Shown: piece after piece, positions 36,781-45,802 of the stretch
Numbering within the stretch: the stretch's first letter is position 1
Layout: every line of letters starts with the position of its first letter
DNA from: Clostridiaceae bacterium
Lineage (GTDB): Bacteria; Bacillota; Clostridia; Saccharofermentanales; DTU023
DNA length: 61,929 nt
Direction of reading: 5' to 3'
Assembly: GCA_012798865.1 (NCBI GenBank)
Contig: JAAZMK010000005.1
Location: 1-61,929 of the forward strand
Made by a program: the position numbers and the translations under genes
Notes under the pieces: generated by a model
Seen by the model: only the letters and a program-made list of their open reading frames with translations
What the model was told of the DNA's origin: nothing
Database searches by the model: none

Positions 36781-37671
36781 TTAAGATTCATCAATCGGCA
36801 TAAAGCCTTCGCCATAGACTTCATCATACGATGTCACGATCATCAGCGCATCGGGATCGAGTCTTTTTACAATCCTTCTGACTTCCGGCACTTGTGACCG
36901 ACTGCAAGCACACAGGATAACCGGCAGCTGATCACGCGAGTAGGCTCCTGTGCCATGAAGAATCGTTGAGCCGCGATCGAGATCTTTGCCAATCTGCTCG
37001 GCAATCTCATCTCCTTTCACGGAAACGATCACCGCCATTTTGCCTGATACAAATCCGAACATAATCTTGTCAACCACAAGAATCATCGCGGCGCTATAGA
37101 TAAAGCCGTAAAGCACGGCATCGACTTGGCGAAAAACAAATCCGCCGCACAGGACAATGACGCCGTCAACGAACATCGTAATCTGACCCACCGACATATG
37201 GGGACGCAACTTTCGCAACGACATGATAATGAGGTCGGATCCGCCTGTACTGCTTTTATTTGAATAGATAATGGCAAGACCAAGCCCTACGAGCGCACCG
37301 GCAAACAGGGCGGCAAGCAGCGGTTCCCCCTGATAGACAGGAAAATGCGGGCTGATTACATCAAGGAAAAACGTATTGATCAGGATCGTCTGAAAAGTGC
37401 GCAGCAGATATTTCTTCCCGAGAATCTTAAGAGCGATAAGAATGATCGGAATGTTCAACATGAGCGTCAACGTACCGATTGGCAAGTGCGTGTAATGTCT
37501 CACGATAAAAGCGATACCGGTAACTCCCCCGGGCGCGAAAGAGGCGTTCGCCGCAAAATTGTAGATACCGATCGCAAAGAAAAAAGAACCCGCTACATCA
37601 AAGAGCAGATTGATAAAGAAACGTCGAAGATTATTTCTCGTCACTATTCTCTTCAAAAAACCTGAGAGCAC
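36781..37671 (-). CDS. YitT-family membrane protein (DUF161 plus DUF2179)
   Basis: 296 residues: five or six membrane helices (FAIGIYNFAANASFAPGGVT near 35, and others) followed by a cytosolic DUF2179 domain of about 80 residues. Widespread in Bacillota; transport function suspected but not proven. It starts with GTG behind AAGGGG. The downstream TlpA-like gene begins 28 bases after its stop. Confidence 0.88.
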   Translation of the reverse strand: MLSGFLKRIVTRNNLRRFFINLLFDVAGSFFFAIGIYNFAANASFAPGGVTGIAFIVRHYTHLPIGTLTLMLNIPIILIALKILGKKYLLRTFQTILINTFFLDVISPHFPVYQGEPLLAALFAGALVGLGLAIIYSNKSSTGGSDLIIMSLRKLRPHMSVGQITMFVDGVIVLCGGFVFRQVDAVLYGFIYSAAMILVVDKIMFGFVSGKMAVIVSVKGDEIAEQIGKDLDRGSTILHGTGAYSRDQLPVILCACSRSQVPEVRRIVKRLDPDALMIVTSYDEVYGEGFMPIDES

Positions 37672-37739
37672 CTTTTACCCCTTGAAACGATGCGTGTCGA
37701 AATCAAACGCATTGCGTCGCGATTCCGACCGCCTCAAAT

Positions 37740-38924
37740 CTATTTACCTGTCAAAAAATTAACGAGCTTCGTATGAGTATTCGCCATCTTAAACGGCCAG
37801 ACTTCCATCCCCCTTACGTACGTTTTCCACGTATCGCTCATGGCGGGCAATTGCAGTTGTCGACGCGTGTAAGAAAGGTATTCCGTCGACACATACTGTT
37901 GGAGATTGAGATTTGTCCTTGTGTTGGCGAGAGCGACATTGACGGCGTTATAAATATCAACTCCACCGGAACCCATAGCGCTCAGAACGGAGTTCACAAT
38001 GTTTCTTTGCCTCTGATTCCGCTGAAAATCGCTGTCAATCTTGCGAAGGCGCGCATACCGCAACGCCTGACTGCCGTTGAGAAGCTGATAGCCTGGCTCA
38101 AACCCGAGATATTTGGCCTCGCGCTCCGTCAGCGTAATATGGACGCCACCCACGGCATTGATGATTTTCGTAAAGGCATTAAAATTGACCGCCACGTAAC
38201 CCTTGATGGGAATTCCGAAGTTGCGTTCGATCGTGCGCACGGCAAGATTGGGACCGCCGTACGAATACGAAGCATTTAACATGCCCCACGGGTGTTTAGC
38301 TGTTCCGATTTTCACATACATCGCTCTCATCAAAGAGACAAGGTTGAGCGTTCTGTTGTTGTGATTAAGAGATATGAGCATGGTGACATCGGCACGTCCT
38401 CTAAAATTATCCGAGCGCGAATCAACGCCGAACAGGACGATGTTTTCGATACCATCCATCGACACGAGTTTGGGTGAGGTCTGAGCAGGAATGTGTTCAT
38501 CGCCACGAGTCTTCTTGGGTGACGGGTCGCTTTCCGATACTTCGCTCGGATCAGGATCTGCCAACATGCTCTGAAATGAATCAAAGTCGTCATCCAACTG
38601 CTTTCTCTCGTCATCCTTCAAACCGCCCAACCATTCGTTGTCGGTCAGATCTTTCGCCAGAATGTTCTCGCTGAATGTCTCATCCGAAAACGTCACGCCT
38701 GACATCATGTCGGTAAAGATGATCAAAACACCCGTAAAAAGCGAAAAGATAAGACCGGCAACGACCCCAAGTGCAATCAGTCGCGGCGAATGGAGACGCG
38801 CAAACAAAGTCCGCGCTTCGCGTTTGCGCGAGCCTTCGTCCAAGTGTGCCTTTCCATGATTGCCGTTTCCATTTCCACCCGCGACACCGGGCGTTTTACT
38901 ATTTTTATCACTACGGTGGTTCAA
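37740..38924 (-). CDS. LytR-CpsA-Psr family cell-wall polymer ligase
   Basis: 394 residues: cytosolic basic start, one membrane helix near 50-75, a low-complexity acidic linker with several DPS repeats, then the LCP domain with NIVLFGVDSRSDNFRGRADVT and the conserved arginines (GSQALRYARLRKIDSDFQRN). LCP enzymes move polymers from undecaprenyl carriers to peptidoglycan outside the membrane. Supports a Gram-positive envelope. Confidence 0.93.
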   Translation of the reverse strand: MNHRSDKNSKTPGVAGGNGNGNHGKAHLDEGSRKREARTLFARLHSPRLIALGVVAGLIFSLFTGVLIIFTDMMSGVTFSDETFSENILAKDLTDNEWLGGLKDDERKQLDDDFDSFQSMLADPDPSEVSESDPSPKKTRGDEHIPAQTSPKLVSMDGIENIVLFGVDSRSDNFRGRADVTMLISLNHNNRTLNLVSLMRAMYVKIGTAKHPWGMLNASYSYGGPNLAVRTIERNFGIPIKGYVAVNFNAFTKIINAVGGVHITLTEREAKYLGFEPGYQLLNGSQALRYARLRKIDSDFQRNQRQRNIVNSVLSAMGSGGVDIYNAVNVALANTRTNLNLQQYVSTEYLSYTRRQLQLPAMSDTWKTYVRGMEVWPFKMANTHTKLVNFLTGK

Positions 38925-38983
38925 TGACCCATGTCTCCTTCTCGTATGTCATACGTGTGATAATGATCAACACAACACTCTAG

Positions 38984-39023
38984 TCTCTTCTCCGGGAAAC
39001 GTGTCATGCCCCCGGAGAAGAGA
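38984..39023. repeat. Strong hairpin between the LCP and zinc-ribbon genes
   Basis: Perfect 13-base inverted repeat (TCTCTTCTCCGGG/CCCGGAGAAGAGA, 14-base loop) in the gap after the zinc-ribbon gene. T's lie on the wrong side for a minus-strand terminator, but the stem may still end or protect that transcript. Confidence 0.65.
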
Positions 39024-39070
39024 AAAAACAATTGAAATATATAAGGATGTTTATCGGTTCAAATTGCCCC

Positions 39071-39937
39071 CTACCAAATCATTCGCCAACCCCAGTTTAT
39101 GCCTACGGTGTAAATTGCCCCGACGATATACCACATGGCGATATACACGAAGATCACGATAACAACTTTCAGCCATGCCTTGGAGTCGCCGCGTGACGGA
39201 GACAAGCAGGTAAGAGCCGCGCCGAGTGAAAGCAGTCTTACGAATTGGAACATGACGGCAATAATGTGCGTCCCGAAAGTGAAAACCGGAACAATGATCC
39301 CCAAGATCATGGCGACGAAAACGATCGGAAGCGCAATATTATGGTAGGAAGAATACTCAGCAAAGACGGAGTCGGGAGTAACCGAATTGTCCTTTTCCAT
39401 GAATTTCTTGATAAGCCATACGGCGAGAGGCAATACGGCGATGTACAAGACATTGAAGAATCCTGTTAAGAAGAAGGCTCCTGCATGCCAACCCATCTGT
39501 GATGCAGTCCCCAAAGTAAAGAAGAACGTGATCACGAGCGGGACGATGGCGGCGAAAAGGAAATGGATCGGCTCTTTCGTTCCCAACAATCCCTTCTTAA
39601 GCCACGGGAAATAGTTTTTGGCTGCTAGTGAAAGCGCCGAAGGCTGCTGGGGAGGCGGCGCATAGCCCGGTGCACCCTGAGGCGGATAGTATCCGGCAGG
39701 TGGATACTGTGGCGGTGGTGCTTGCTGCGCACCATATCCCGGTGCGGGATAGGCGGCGGGCGGCGCGTATTCCGGTGCCTGAGGCGGCGCGGGTGGCACA
39801 GGTTCCGGTTCTTGTAACGGCTCGGGCGGAGATTGTGCGACTACTTCAACGTCAGCGGCAACTTGCGAATTCCCGCAATGACCGCAGAACGCCGCATCGG
39901 CAGCGATATCCGCTCCACAGAAAATACACTTTTTCAT
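39071..39937 (-). CDS. Zinc-ribbon, proline-rich multi-pass membrane protein
   Basis: 288 residues: an N-terminal zinc ribbon (CIFCGADI, then FCGHCGN), a proline/tyrosine-rich linker (residues 35-100, repeated PxYxPP units), and five or so membrane helices from about residue 125. Proteins of this layout are common in Clostridia and are usually annotated as zinc-ribbon or YIP1-like; no reaction is known. Starts behind GGAGAAAT. Stands alone between hairpins. Confidence 0.8.
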   Translation of the reverse strand: MKKCIFCGADIAADAAFCGHCGNSQVAADVEVVAQSPPEPLQEPEPVPPAPPQAPEYAPPAAYPAPGYGAQQAPPPQYPPAGYYPPQGAPGYAPPPQQPSALSLAAKNYFPWLKKGLLGTKEPIHFLFAAIVPLVITFFFTLGTASQMGWHAGAFFLTGFFNVLYIAVLPLAVWLIKKFMEKDNSVTPDSVFAEYSSYHNIALPIVFVAMILGIIVPVFTFGTHIIAVMFQFVRLLSLGAALTCLSPSRGDSKAWLKVVIVIFVYIAMWYIVGAIYTVGINWGWRMIW

Positions 39938-40188
39938 TTCTTATTTCTCCTCTTTCTCTCAATTCTTCCCATAAAACAAACGCTTCAAATGGAAAGCATG
40001 TCTGATGAGTTGCATACACAGCCATTTTATCATATCGAAACGATTTCTTATCTCGCTCAACGAAAAGCTTTGCGGTTAATCATCAACACAACTATGAACA
40101 CGTCAGATACGGAGGATCAAAGGTCTGCGCACACAGACTTTCCGTGATAACATGAACCGGACAGATCATGTGCGAAAGGACCTATCTT

Positions 40189-40635
40189 ATGAGAGCAGTA
40201 ATACAGCGAGTAGCAAAAGCTTCAGTCCAATGCGACGACGGTCATCAATCTTCCATCGGCAAGGGGTATTTAATCTTGCTCGGCATCGGACATGAAGATA
40301 ACGAAGAGAATTGTGCCAAGCTTTGGCAAAAAATTAAAAAACTGCGCATTTTTCCCGATGCGGAAGGAAAAATCAACCTCGATCTTGCAACGGTCAATGG
40401 TGAAGTGTTGATTGTTTCTCAATTTACCCTTTTTGCCGACACGAGAAAGGGAAATCGCCCGAGTTTCATCAATGCCGCTCATCCTCAGCTCGGGGAGCGC
40501 CTGTATGAGTATTTTGTCGAATTGGCGCGGCGTGACGTACCTGTCGTCGGAACAGGTTCGTTCGGCGCCATGATGGATGTCAGCCTTGTCAACAGCGGAC
40601 CCTTTACGATCATTCTCGATACTGACAATATGTGA
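40189..40635 (+). CDS. dtd: D-aminoacyl-tRNA deacylase
   Basis: 148 residues from ATG 40189, which has AAAGGA eight bases upstream; a further in-frame ATG at 40168 is not used. It has the start MRAVIQRV, the SQFTLFADTRKGNRPSF motif and the C-terminal NSGPFTIIL motif that line the active site. Hydrolyses D-amino acids from mischarged tRNAs. Convergent with ispE, 8 bases between the stops. Confidence 0.96.
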   Translation: MRAVIQRVAKASVQCDDGHQSSIGKGYLILLGIGHEDNEENCAKLWQKIKKLRIFPDAEGKINLDLATVNGEVLIVSQFTLFADTRKGNRPSFINAAHPQLGERLYEYFVELARRDVPVVGTGSFGAMMDVSLVNSGPFTIILDTDNM

Positions 40636-40643
40636 TTGTTTTT

Positions 40644-41711
40644 CTAAAAAAGCTCGGATGTCGAATCGATTGCCGTCGTGATGAATCGGACATCGGGGAA
40701 GCGCGAAGCCATCGTTGCAGAAACACTCTCGCAGGTGACGCGATCGCTAAACAATGCAAAACATGTCGGTCCGCTCCCGGACATCGAGACGACGGAAGCT
40801 GGTGTCGACCTCAAAGCGCCGAGGAGATCTTCAACCTGGTCAAGCGCTCCGGCTATAACCGGAACGAAATCATTGTGAATGAGGGGCTCCATCACCCGCA
40901 GTGATTGCCGGTCAATCGCCTCTTTCCAAGCCGCCACCGATTCACGGCGCTGTGAATCGGTTCGCATATTGAGCGGAACGGATGACGTATCTTCTTGCGA
41001 CCGGGTTTCGACCTGTACCGATTCCGCTCCGCCGTCTGTCTCTCGGAACTGATCGAGCATTTCAAACGCCGTCTTCGTCTTGACAAATTGCGCCGGGGTC
41101 GCCAACAGAACGGCAGCCGGAAAAAGAGATGGTAGCAGCGTCATCACCTCTCCAACACCCTCACAAAGCCGCATTCCTCCATAAAGACAAAATGGGACAT
41201 CGGCTCCGCAACGAAGGGCGATCTGCTCCAATTCTCTGAGTGACACGGATGTTGCATCAAGACCGAACCAACGGCAAAAGCGTTCGCGATTCTGAAACAA
41301 AAAACGCAACACGGCGGCGGCGTCAGCGCTTCCGCCCCCCAGACCAGCCGCATCCGGAATTCTTTTTTCGATGAAGATAGATAGAGATATCGAGAAAGGG
41401 TCGATACCCATGTGCTCGAAAAACAATTCCGCGGCACGAAAACAGATGTTTGCTTCACCCGACGGAATTGATTGCACATCGGCTTCAATGCGCCAAGGCG
41501 GGCGCTCCGATTCTCTGGCAACGGAATGACGAACATCGTCACGCAACGGCAATTTGCAAAGCTCAAAGGAAAGTTTGTCCGCCAAAGACAGCGTCGTCAT
41601 GACAGAGGAGAGCTCATGCATTCCGTCCGGTCGGCGACCCAGCACTCTGAGAGATAAATTCAGTTTTGCACGCGCCTCAAGGCACCCCCGGAAACACGAA
41701 TCGTTATCCAA
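40644..41711 (-). CDS. ispE: 4-diphosphocytidyl-2-C-methyl-D-erythritol kinase, with an insertion
   Basis: GHMP kinase of the DXP isoprenoid pathway. Landmarks are the ARAKLNLSLRVLGRRPDG start, the ATP loop PDAAGLGGGSADAAAV and the C-terminal SMSGSGPTCFALF. At 355 residues it is about 60 longer than usual. The excess lies near 225-275, a polar, low-complexity stretch with many Ser, Arg and Glu that is probably a surface loop. Follows veg by three bases. Confidence 0.93.
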   Translation of the reverse strand: MDNDSCFRGCLEARAKLNLSLRVLGRRPDGMHELSSVMTTLSLADKLSFELCKLPLRDDVRHSVARESERPPWRIEADVQSIPSGEANICFRAAELFFEHMGIDPFSISLSIFIEKRIPDAAGLGGGSADAAAVLRFLFQNRERFCRWFGLDATSVSLRELEQIALRCGADVPFCLYGGMRLCEGVGEVMTLLPSLFPAAVLLATPAQFVKTKTAFEMLDQFRETDGGAESVQVETRSQEDTSSVPLNMRTDSQRRESVAAWKEAIDRQSLRVMEPLIHNDFVPVIAGALDQVEDLLGALRSTPASVVSMSGSGPTCFALFSDRVTCESVSATMASRFPDVRFITTAIDSTSELF

Positions 41712-41714
41712 AGC

Positions 41715-41993
41715 TTATCCGTCGTCCTGTTGGAGCAACTGCTCCAATTCTTCATCCGTAAAAGCAATCTCCACGACTTTCGTAAGCAGATCGACATAGC
41801 TGAAACTGACATGCTCGCTGTATGACGGACTTACGGGACAACACACGGTAAAAACGTTTGATGAACAATTCTCCAGAAAACCTTGGTGGATTACCGTGCG
41901 GCGACGCCCTCCGTTTGACTTAAGCATGATACGTTGCCCGAGGTGAGCTTCCAGTTCAGCACGACACGATGCGATATCGGATTTTACAATCAA
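41715..41993 (-). CDS. veg: Veg-family protein
   Basis: 92-residue Veg (DUF1021) protein with the conserved GRRRTVIHQGFLENCSSNVF core. In B. subtilis Veg promotes biofilm formation, and veg lies beside ispE there too, so the order is an old Bacillota arrangement. Three bases separate it from ispE. SH3-like small beta fold expected. Confidence 0.92.
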   Translation of the reverse strand: MIVKSDIASCRAELEAHLGQRIMLKSNGGRRRTVIHQGFLENCSSNVFTVCCPVSPSYSEHVSFSYVDLLTKVVEIAFTDEELEQLLQQDDG

Positions 41994-42100
41994 TTAATTT
42001 ACCTCATATCTCGGCTATTTTACACGAATAGATATTCTTATGATTGGAAAATTATTATATCGTGCGAGAAAGAATAATGCAATCGTGCAGTTTAACGGTA

Positions 42101-43165
42101 TCAAGCCATGCGTCGTACGATCCCCCCGCCGAGAACACGATCCTCTAGGTAAAAAACGACGGATTGACCAATCGACGTCAGACGGACGGGCGACTCGAAG
42201 TGAACGGACGCAGAAGTGTCTCCTTCAAGAACGATATGAGCGGGAAAGACCTTCCCCTGCGAACGAAGCTGAACGGACGCATCGAACGCTGACGGAAGCT
42301 GATCAATGGATGCGACGTCACGAAGTTCGAGACTTTCCATCATCGCTTCCTTTTCATCACCCAATACGACGAGATTCCTCACGCTGTCTTTGCGGAGAAC
42401 CGTCATCCGTTCACCGAGCGATATTCCCAACCCGCGTCGTTGTCCCTCGGAATAGTGCCAACTCCCGCGGTGCTCACCCAGCACGGTGCCGCGCGTGTCG
42501 ATAAAATTGCCCGGGAGGTCTTCGAGTCCTTGCTCAGAAAGGAAGCGACTCAGTTTCATCGCTCCGAGAAAACAGATGTCTTGACTGTCCGCTTTTTGCC
42601 CCAATTCCATATTAAAGGAAGAGACGATCTCTCTGACCTGATCTTTCGTATAATTCCCCAACGGCAATAAAGTACGATCGAGTATTGCGCGCGGAAGACG
42701 ATAAAGAAAATAGCTCTGATCTCTTTTCCTTTCCTTTGCCCTCAAGAGATAACGATGCGGCAAGTCACCGACCAACCGTGCGTAATGTCCCGTCGCGATG
42801 TAATCACAGCCCAGACGATCGGCGATCTCTGCCAACCGTTGAAACTTGAAATCGCGATTACAGAGAACACACGGATTAGGCGTCTCGCCTGAACGCCAGG
42901 AATCTACAAAGGGGGTCATGACATCGCGATGAAAGTCATCAACTGCATCGATTTCTATATGCTCAATCGCGAGTGCATGCGCAATGTCGGCAACATATCG
43001 ACCATCGCCATCGCTCACCGTCTGAAGAGTCAACGCCGTCACGCGGTAACCGGCGCGCTTCAAAAGATACGCCGCCGCCGCGCTGTCAACCCCTCCCGAC
43101 ATGCCGAGCAAGACTCGATCGCCCGAACGGTTTGCGTGATGATTCTCTTGAAGGATCGTATCCAT
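42101..43165 (-). CDS. mnmA: tRNA-specific 2-thiouridylase MnmA
   Basis: About 354 residues from ATG 43165 (the frame opens at 43201). It has the PP-loop GMSGGVDSAAAAYLL, the catalytic Cys in NPCVLCNRDFKF and the second in SQDICFLG. It makes 2-thiouridine at position 34 of Lys, Glu and Gln tRNAs. No clear ribosome binding site, so the start is uncertain. The two catalytic cysteines show it is the active form. Confidence 0.94.
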   Translation of the reverse strand: MDTILQENHHANRSGDRVLLGMSGGVDSAAAAYLLKRAGYRVTALTLQTVSDGDGRYVADIAHALAIEHIEIDAVDDFHRDVMTPFVDSWRSGETPNPCVLCNRDFKFQRLAEIADRLGCDYIATGHYARLVGDLPHRYLLRAKERKRDQSYFLYRLPRAILDRTLLPLGNYTKDQVREIVSSFNMELGQKADSQDICFLGAMKLSRFLSEQGLEDLPGNFIDTRGTVLGEHRGSWHYSEGQRRGLGISLGERMTVLRKDSVRNLVVLGDEKEAMMESLELRDVASIDQLPSAFDASVQLRSQGKVFPAHIVLEGDTSASVHFESPVRLTSIGQSVVFYLEDRVLGGGIVRRMA

Positions 43166-43209
43166 ACAGATACTATAGCCGAATCTTAGCGAAAAAAGCA
43201 CGTTTCGCG

Positions 43210-44283
43210 CTACTTATACCAGCATGGCACAGGGGTGCGAAAGTACTCGTAGTCTTGCGATAACTTGTCGAATTCCTCCAACATTTTTTGTTCCTGCGAA
43301 GAACCGGAAGCGCTTGACGCGAGTTTTTCAAGAATCGTGAACGATTGATGGTGAGCGAGCTGGGCAAAGAAGTAAGAGGGCACATCGCGATCAAAATAGA
43401 CATCGATCAGGCATTTCAAATCTTGCGGATCGCGCGTTCGCAATTCAAATAATATCCGACAAAGATCCATATGCATCACGTCTTCACAGAGCAGAAACGG
43501 ATAGTCGATCAGAAGCGCTGAGCTTCGCGCGTAAGCAAAACAGGTCGGCGCATACACTCCCAAAGAAAGAACCAAGCTCCCCCCATGGGCGACGCTTTTC
43601 GCATTTTGCGTCACAAAGGAACTCCAGCGGGAAAATCTTGGCGTCTGAGGTATACGCTCTTTGACCTCCTCAATCAGTCCGGCAGTCCGTTCCCTCAATG
43701 TATCGACAATTTTGTGGCTGTTTCTATTGGCGAAAACATTGTTTCCCATTTGAAGAAAGCGCAGAAATCCCGCCATTTGGACAATGTTTTCAAAACGAAA
43801 AAGATGATTTTTATCCTTTAGATACTCCAAAAAAGGTGTGTCGGAACGCCTCTCCGCAATCCCAAAAAAACCTTCTTCCGTTTTCAGCCATCTGACTGTC
43901 GGCAACATGGGACCTAGCGCTTGAAACAACGGCGAGACATCGAGCATAATCCGGTTTATGGAGTCAAGATGAACCCAAAGGTCGGAGACAAGTTGCCATT
44001 TTTGCCACGGACCGGTACAGAGCCAGTGTTCTCGTCGTTCCTTGTCAAAAGCCCTGAAGATGGATATTTTACTCGCATCATTCAGCACGATGCATTCGCC
44101 CAATGTCCATCCGTTCATCCTGGAAATGCCATTGAGTCTCTTCTCGAGAACCAGCATTTCCGGCGGTCGAAATTTCAAGGAGCAAACGTCAGGTTCCCGC
44201 CCATCCTCACACCGTTCAAAGCTAGGAACATGACAAGCTTCGTTCGCAAAGGATTTATTGTACATGGGATCAATTCTCGCCAT
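43210..44283 (-). CDS. Unrecognised protein, possibly kinase-like
   Basis: 357 residues, codon use like its neighbours, so likely real. No family is recognised with confidence. The layout vaguely recalls aminoglycoside-phosphotransferase-like proteins: a SVAHGGSLVLSLGVY segment followed about 25 residues later by LLIDYPFLLCEDVMHMDLCR, which could be the catalytic and metal-binding loops; the usual HGDxxxxN signature is absent. No signal peptide or membrane helix. Nine bases... upstream evidence for the start at 44283 is weak. It precedes mnmA by 44 bases on the same strand. Confidence 0.6.
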   Translation of the reverse strand: MARIDPMYNKSFANEACHVPSFERCEDGREPDVCSLKFRPPEMLVLEKRLNGISRMNGWTLGECIVLNDASKISIFRAFDKERREHWLCTGPWQKWQLVSDLWVHLDSINRIMLDVSPLFQALGPMLPTVRWLKTEEGFFGIAERRSDTPFLEYLKDKNHLFRFENIVQMAGFLRFLQMGNNVFANRNSHKIVDTLRERTAGLIEEVKERIPQTPRFSRWSSFVTQNAKSVAHGGSLVLSLGVYAPTCFAYARSSALLIDYPFLLCEDVMHMDLCRILFELRTRDPQDLKCLIDVYFDRDVPSYFFAQLAHHQSFTILEKLASSASGSSQEQKMLEEFDKLSQDYEYFRTPVPCWYK

Positions 44284-44398
44284 CCGTAAACAATGTGGAC
44301 TGTATGTGTATAAGCTTAGCGGACGGAGGGACGACCATGCGCTACGTTTTGGGGCATAATCATTTAAGCAAGATGGCGTCGCGCCATAAAATGCGAAA

Positions 44399-44441
44399 AA
44401 CCGCTTTGCGTTCCGACGATGTCGGTGCTCGCAAAGCGGTT
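44399..44441 (-). terminator. Terminator of the aminotransferase gene
   Basis: Perfect 12-base inverted repeat (AACCGCTTTGCG/CGCAAAGCGGTT) with an inner CCGAC/GTCGG stem, followed on the minus strand by TTTTTC. It ends the aminotransferase transcript and isolates the downstream gene. Confidence 0.85.
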
Positions 44442-44482
44442 TCGATTCATTAGTAAAGCAACTGCAGAGCGATCCTTATAAC

Positions 44483-45673
44483 TTACGTGCGACCGGGATA
44501 TGTTTTGAGAGCGATTTCAAGTATTCTCATGGCTTCGGCAAGATCATCTGTATTCAATACATACGCAAGCCTCACTTCATCCATGCCCATGCCCGGCGTC
44601 TGATAGAAGTTCTCTACAGGTGCCACCATGACGGACTTGTTGTCGACTTGGAAGTCGGTTAACAGCCAGATAGCGAATTTCTCCGCATTGTCGACAGGAA
44701 GCTTCGCGATCGCATAAAAGGCGCCGCCGGGGCGTTCACAGAGGACTCCGTCCATCTTCTGCAGAGCATCGATCATGATATTGCGTCTCGCCTCATAGCG
44801 CTCGCGGATCGGCGTAAAATAATCGGGATCCAAATCGTACAGCGCCTTCGCGCCGATCATCTCGAGCGTCGGCACACAAAGGCGCGCCTGACCCAACTTC
44901 AAAGCAGCCGTCATGATATCTCGATTTTTGGACGCCAACGATCCTATACGCGCGCCGCAGGCGGAGAAACGCTTGGATACGCTGTCGACGATAATCACGC
45001 GATCAAGGATATCCGTCATTGAGCCAAAACTCGTCGCCTCTTTGCCGTCATAGCAAAATTCACGGTATACCTCGTCGGCGATGATAAACAGATTGTGATC
45101 GCGCGCGATGTCCGACAACATACGAACTTGCTCTTGGGAATAAACGACGCCCGTGGGATTCCCCGGATTCGAAAGCGCGATGGCACGCGTCTTTTCGGTA
45201 ATCAGCGATTCGAGCACATCTCTTCCCGGGAGGACGAAGCCGTCATCGGGTTTTGTGGTAATCGGTTTGATCACGACATCGTACGGTGCGGCGAAGCCGC
45301 GATAGTTTGTATAGAAAGGCTCGGGAACGAGAATCTCCTCACCGGGATCGCATGTGAGAAGGAACGCCCATTGCAGCGCCTCGCTGCCCCCGTTCGTGAT
45401 GATGATATCTTCCACCTCATAGGGCAGATTGATGCGTTTATAGTACTTCGAGATACTCTCGCGGAGAGGCTCCCAACCGTTCGAGTCGGCATAAGCAAGC
45501 ACTTCTACGTCAGCCTTTTTAACGGCTTCCATGAAGACTTTCGGCGTCTCGATATCGGGTTGACCGATGTTGAGATGGTAAATCTTTATACCCCTCTTTT
45601 TTGCCTCATTTGCGTATGGAACAAGTTTGCGAATAGGCGATGCCTGCAGATCATAACTGCGCTTCGATGCTTT
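44483..45673 (-). CDS. Class I/II pyridoxal-phosphate aminotransferase
   Basis: 396 residues from ATG 45673 (behind AAGGGGGT). It is a fold-type I aminotransferase of the aspartate/alanine group: NIGQPDIETP near the start, NPGNPTG, DEVYREFCYDG, and the PLP lysine in SVSKRFSACGARIGSL near residue 240. Converts an amino acid and a 2-oxo acid; the exact pair cannot be read. Upstream 130 bases separate it from the divergent TIM-barrel gene. Confidence 0.93.
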   Translation of the reverse strand, partial: KASKRSYDLQASPIRKLVPYANEAKKRGIKIYHLNIGQPDIETPKVFMEAVKKADVEVLAYADSNGWEPLRESISKYYKRINLPYEVEDIIITNGGSEALQWAFLLTCDPGEEILVPEPFYTNYRGFAAPYDVVIKPITTKPDDGFVLPGRDVLESLITEKTRAIALSNPGNPTGVVYSQEQVRMLSDIARDHNLFIIADEVYREFCYDGKEATSFGSMTDILDRVIIVDSVSKRFSACGARIGSLASKNRDIMTAALKLGQARLCVPTLEMIGAKALYDLDPDYFTPIRERYEARRNIMIDALQKMDGVLCERPGGAFYAIAKLPVDNAEKFAIWLLTDFQVDNKSVMVAPVENFYQTPGMGMDEVRLAYVLNTDDLAEAMRILEIALKTYPGRT

Positions 45674-45802
45674 CATCCAATCATTACCCCCTTTTGTCGA
45701 ATAGCTAGATTTGAGCATGAGAAATAGGAGAACCTGTTTTATTTACAGGTTGTCTCTTTTGCTTATCATAGCATATCGGCACCCGAATGATAGAATAAAA
45801 GC

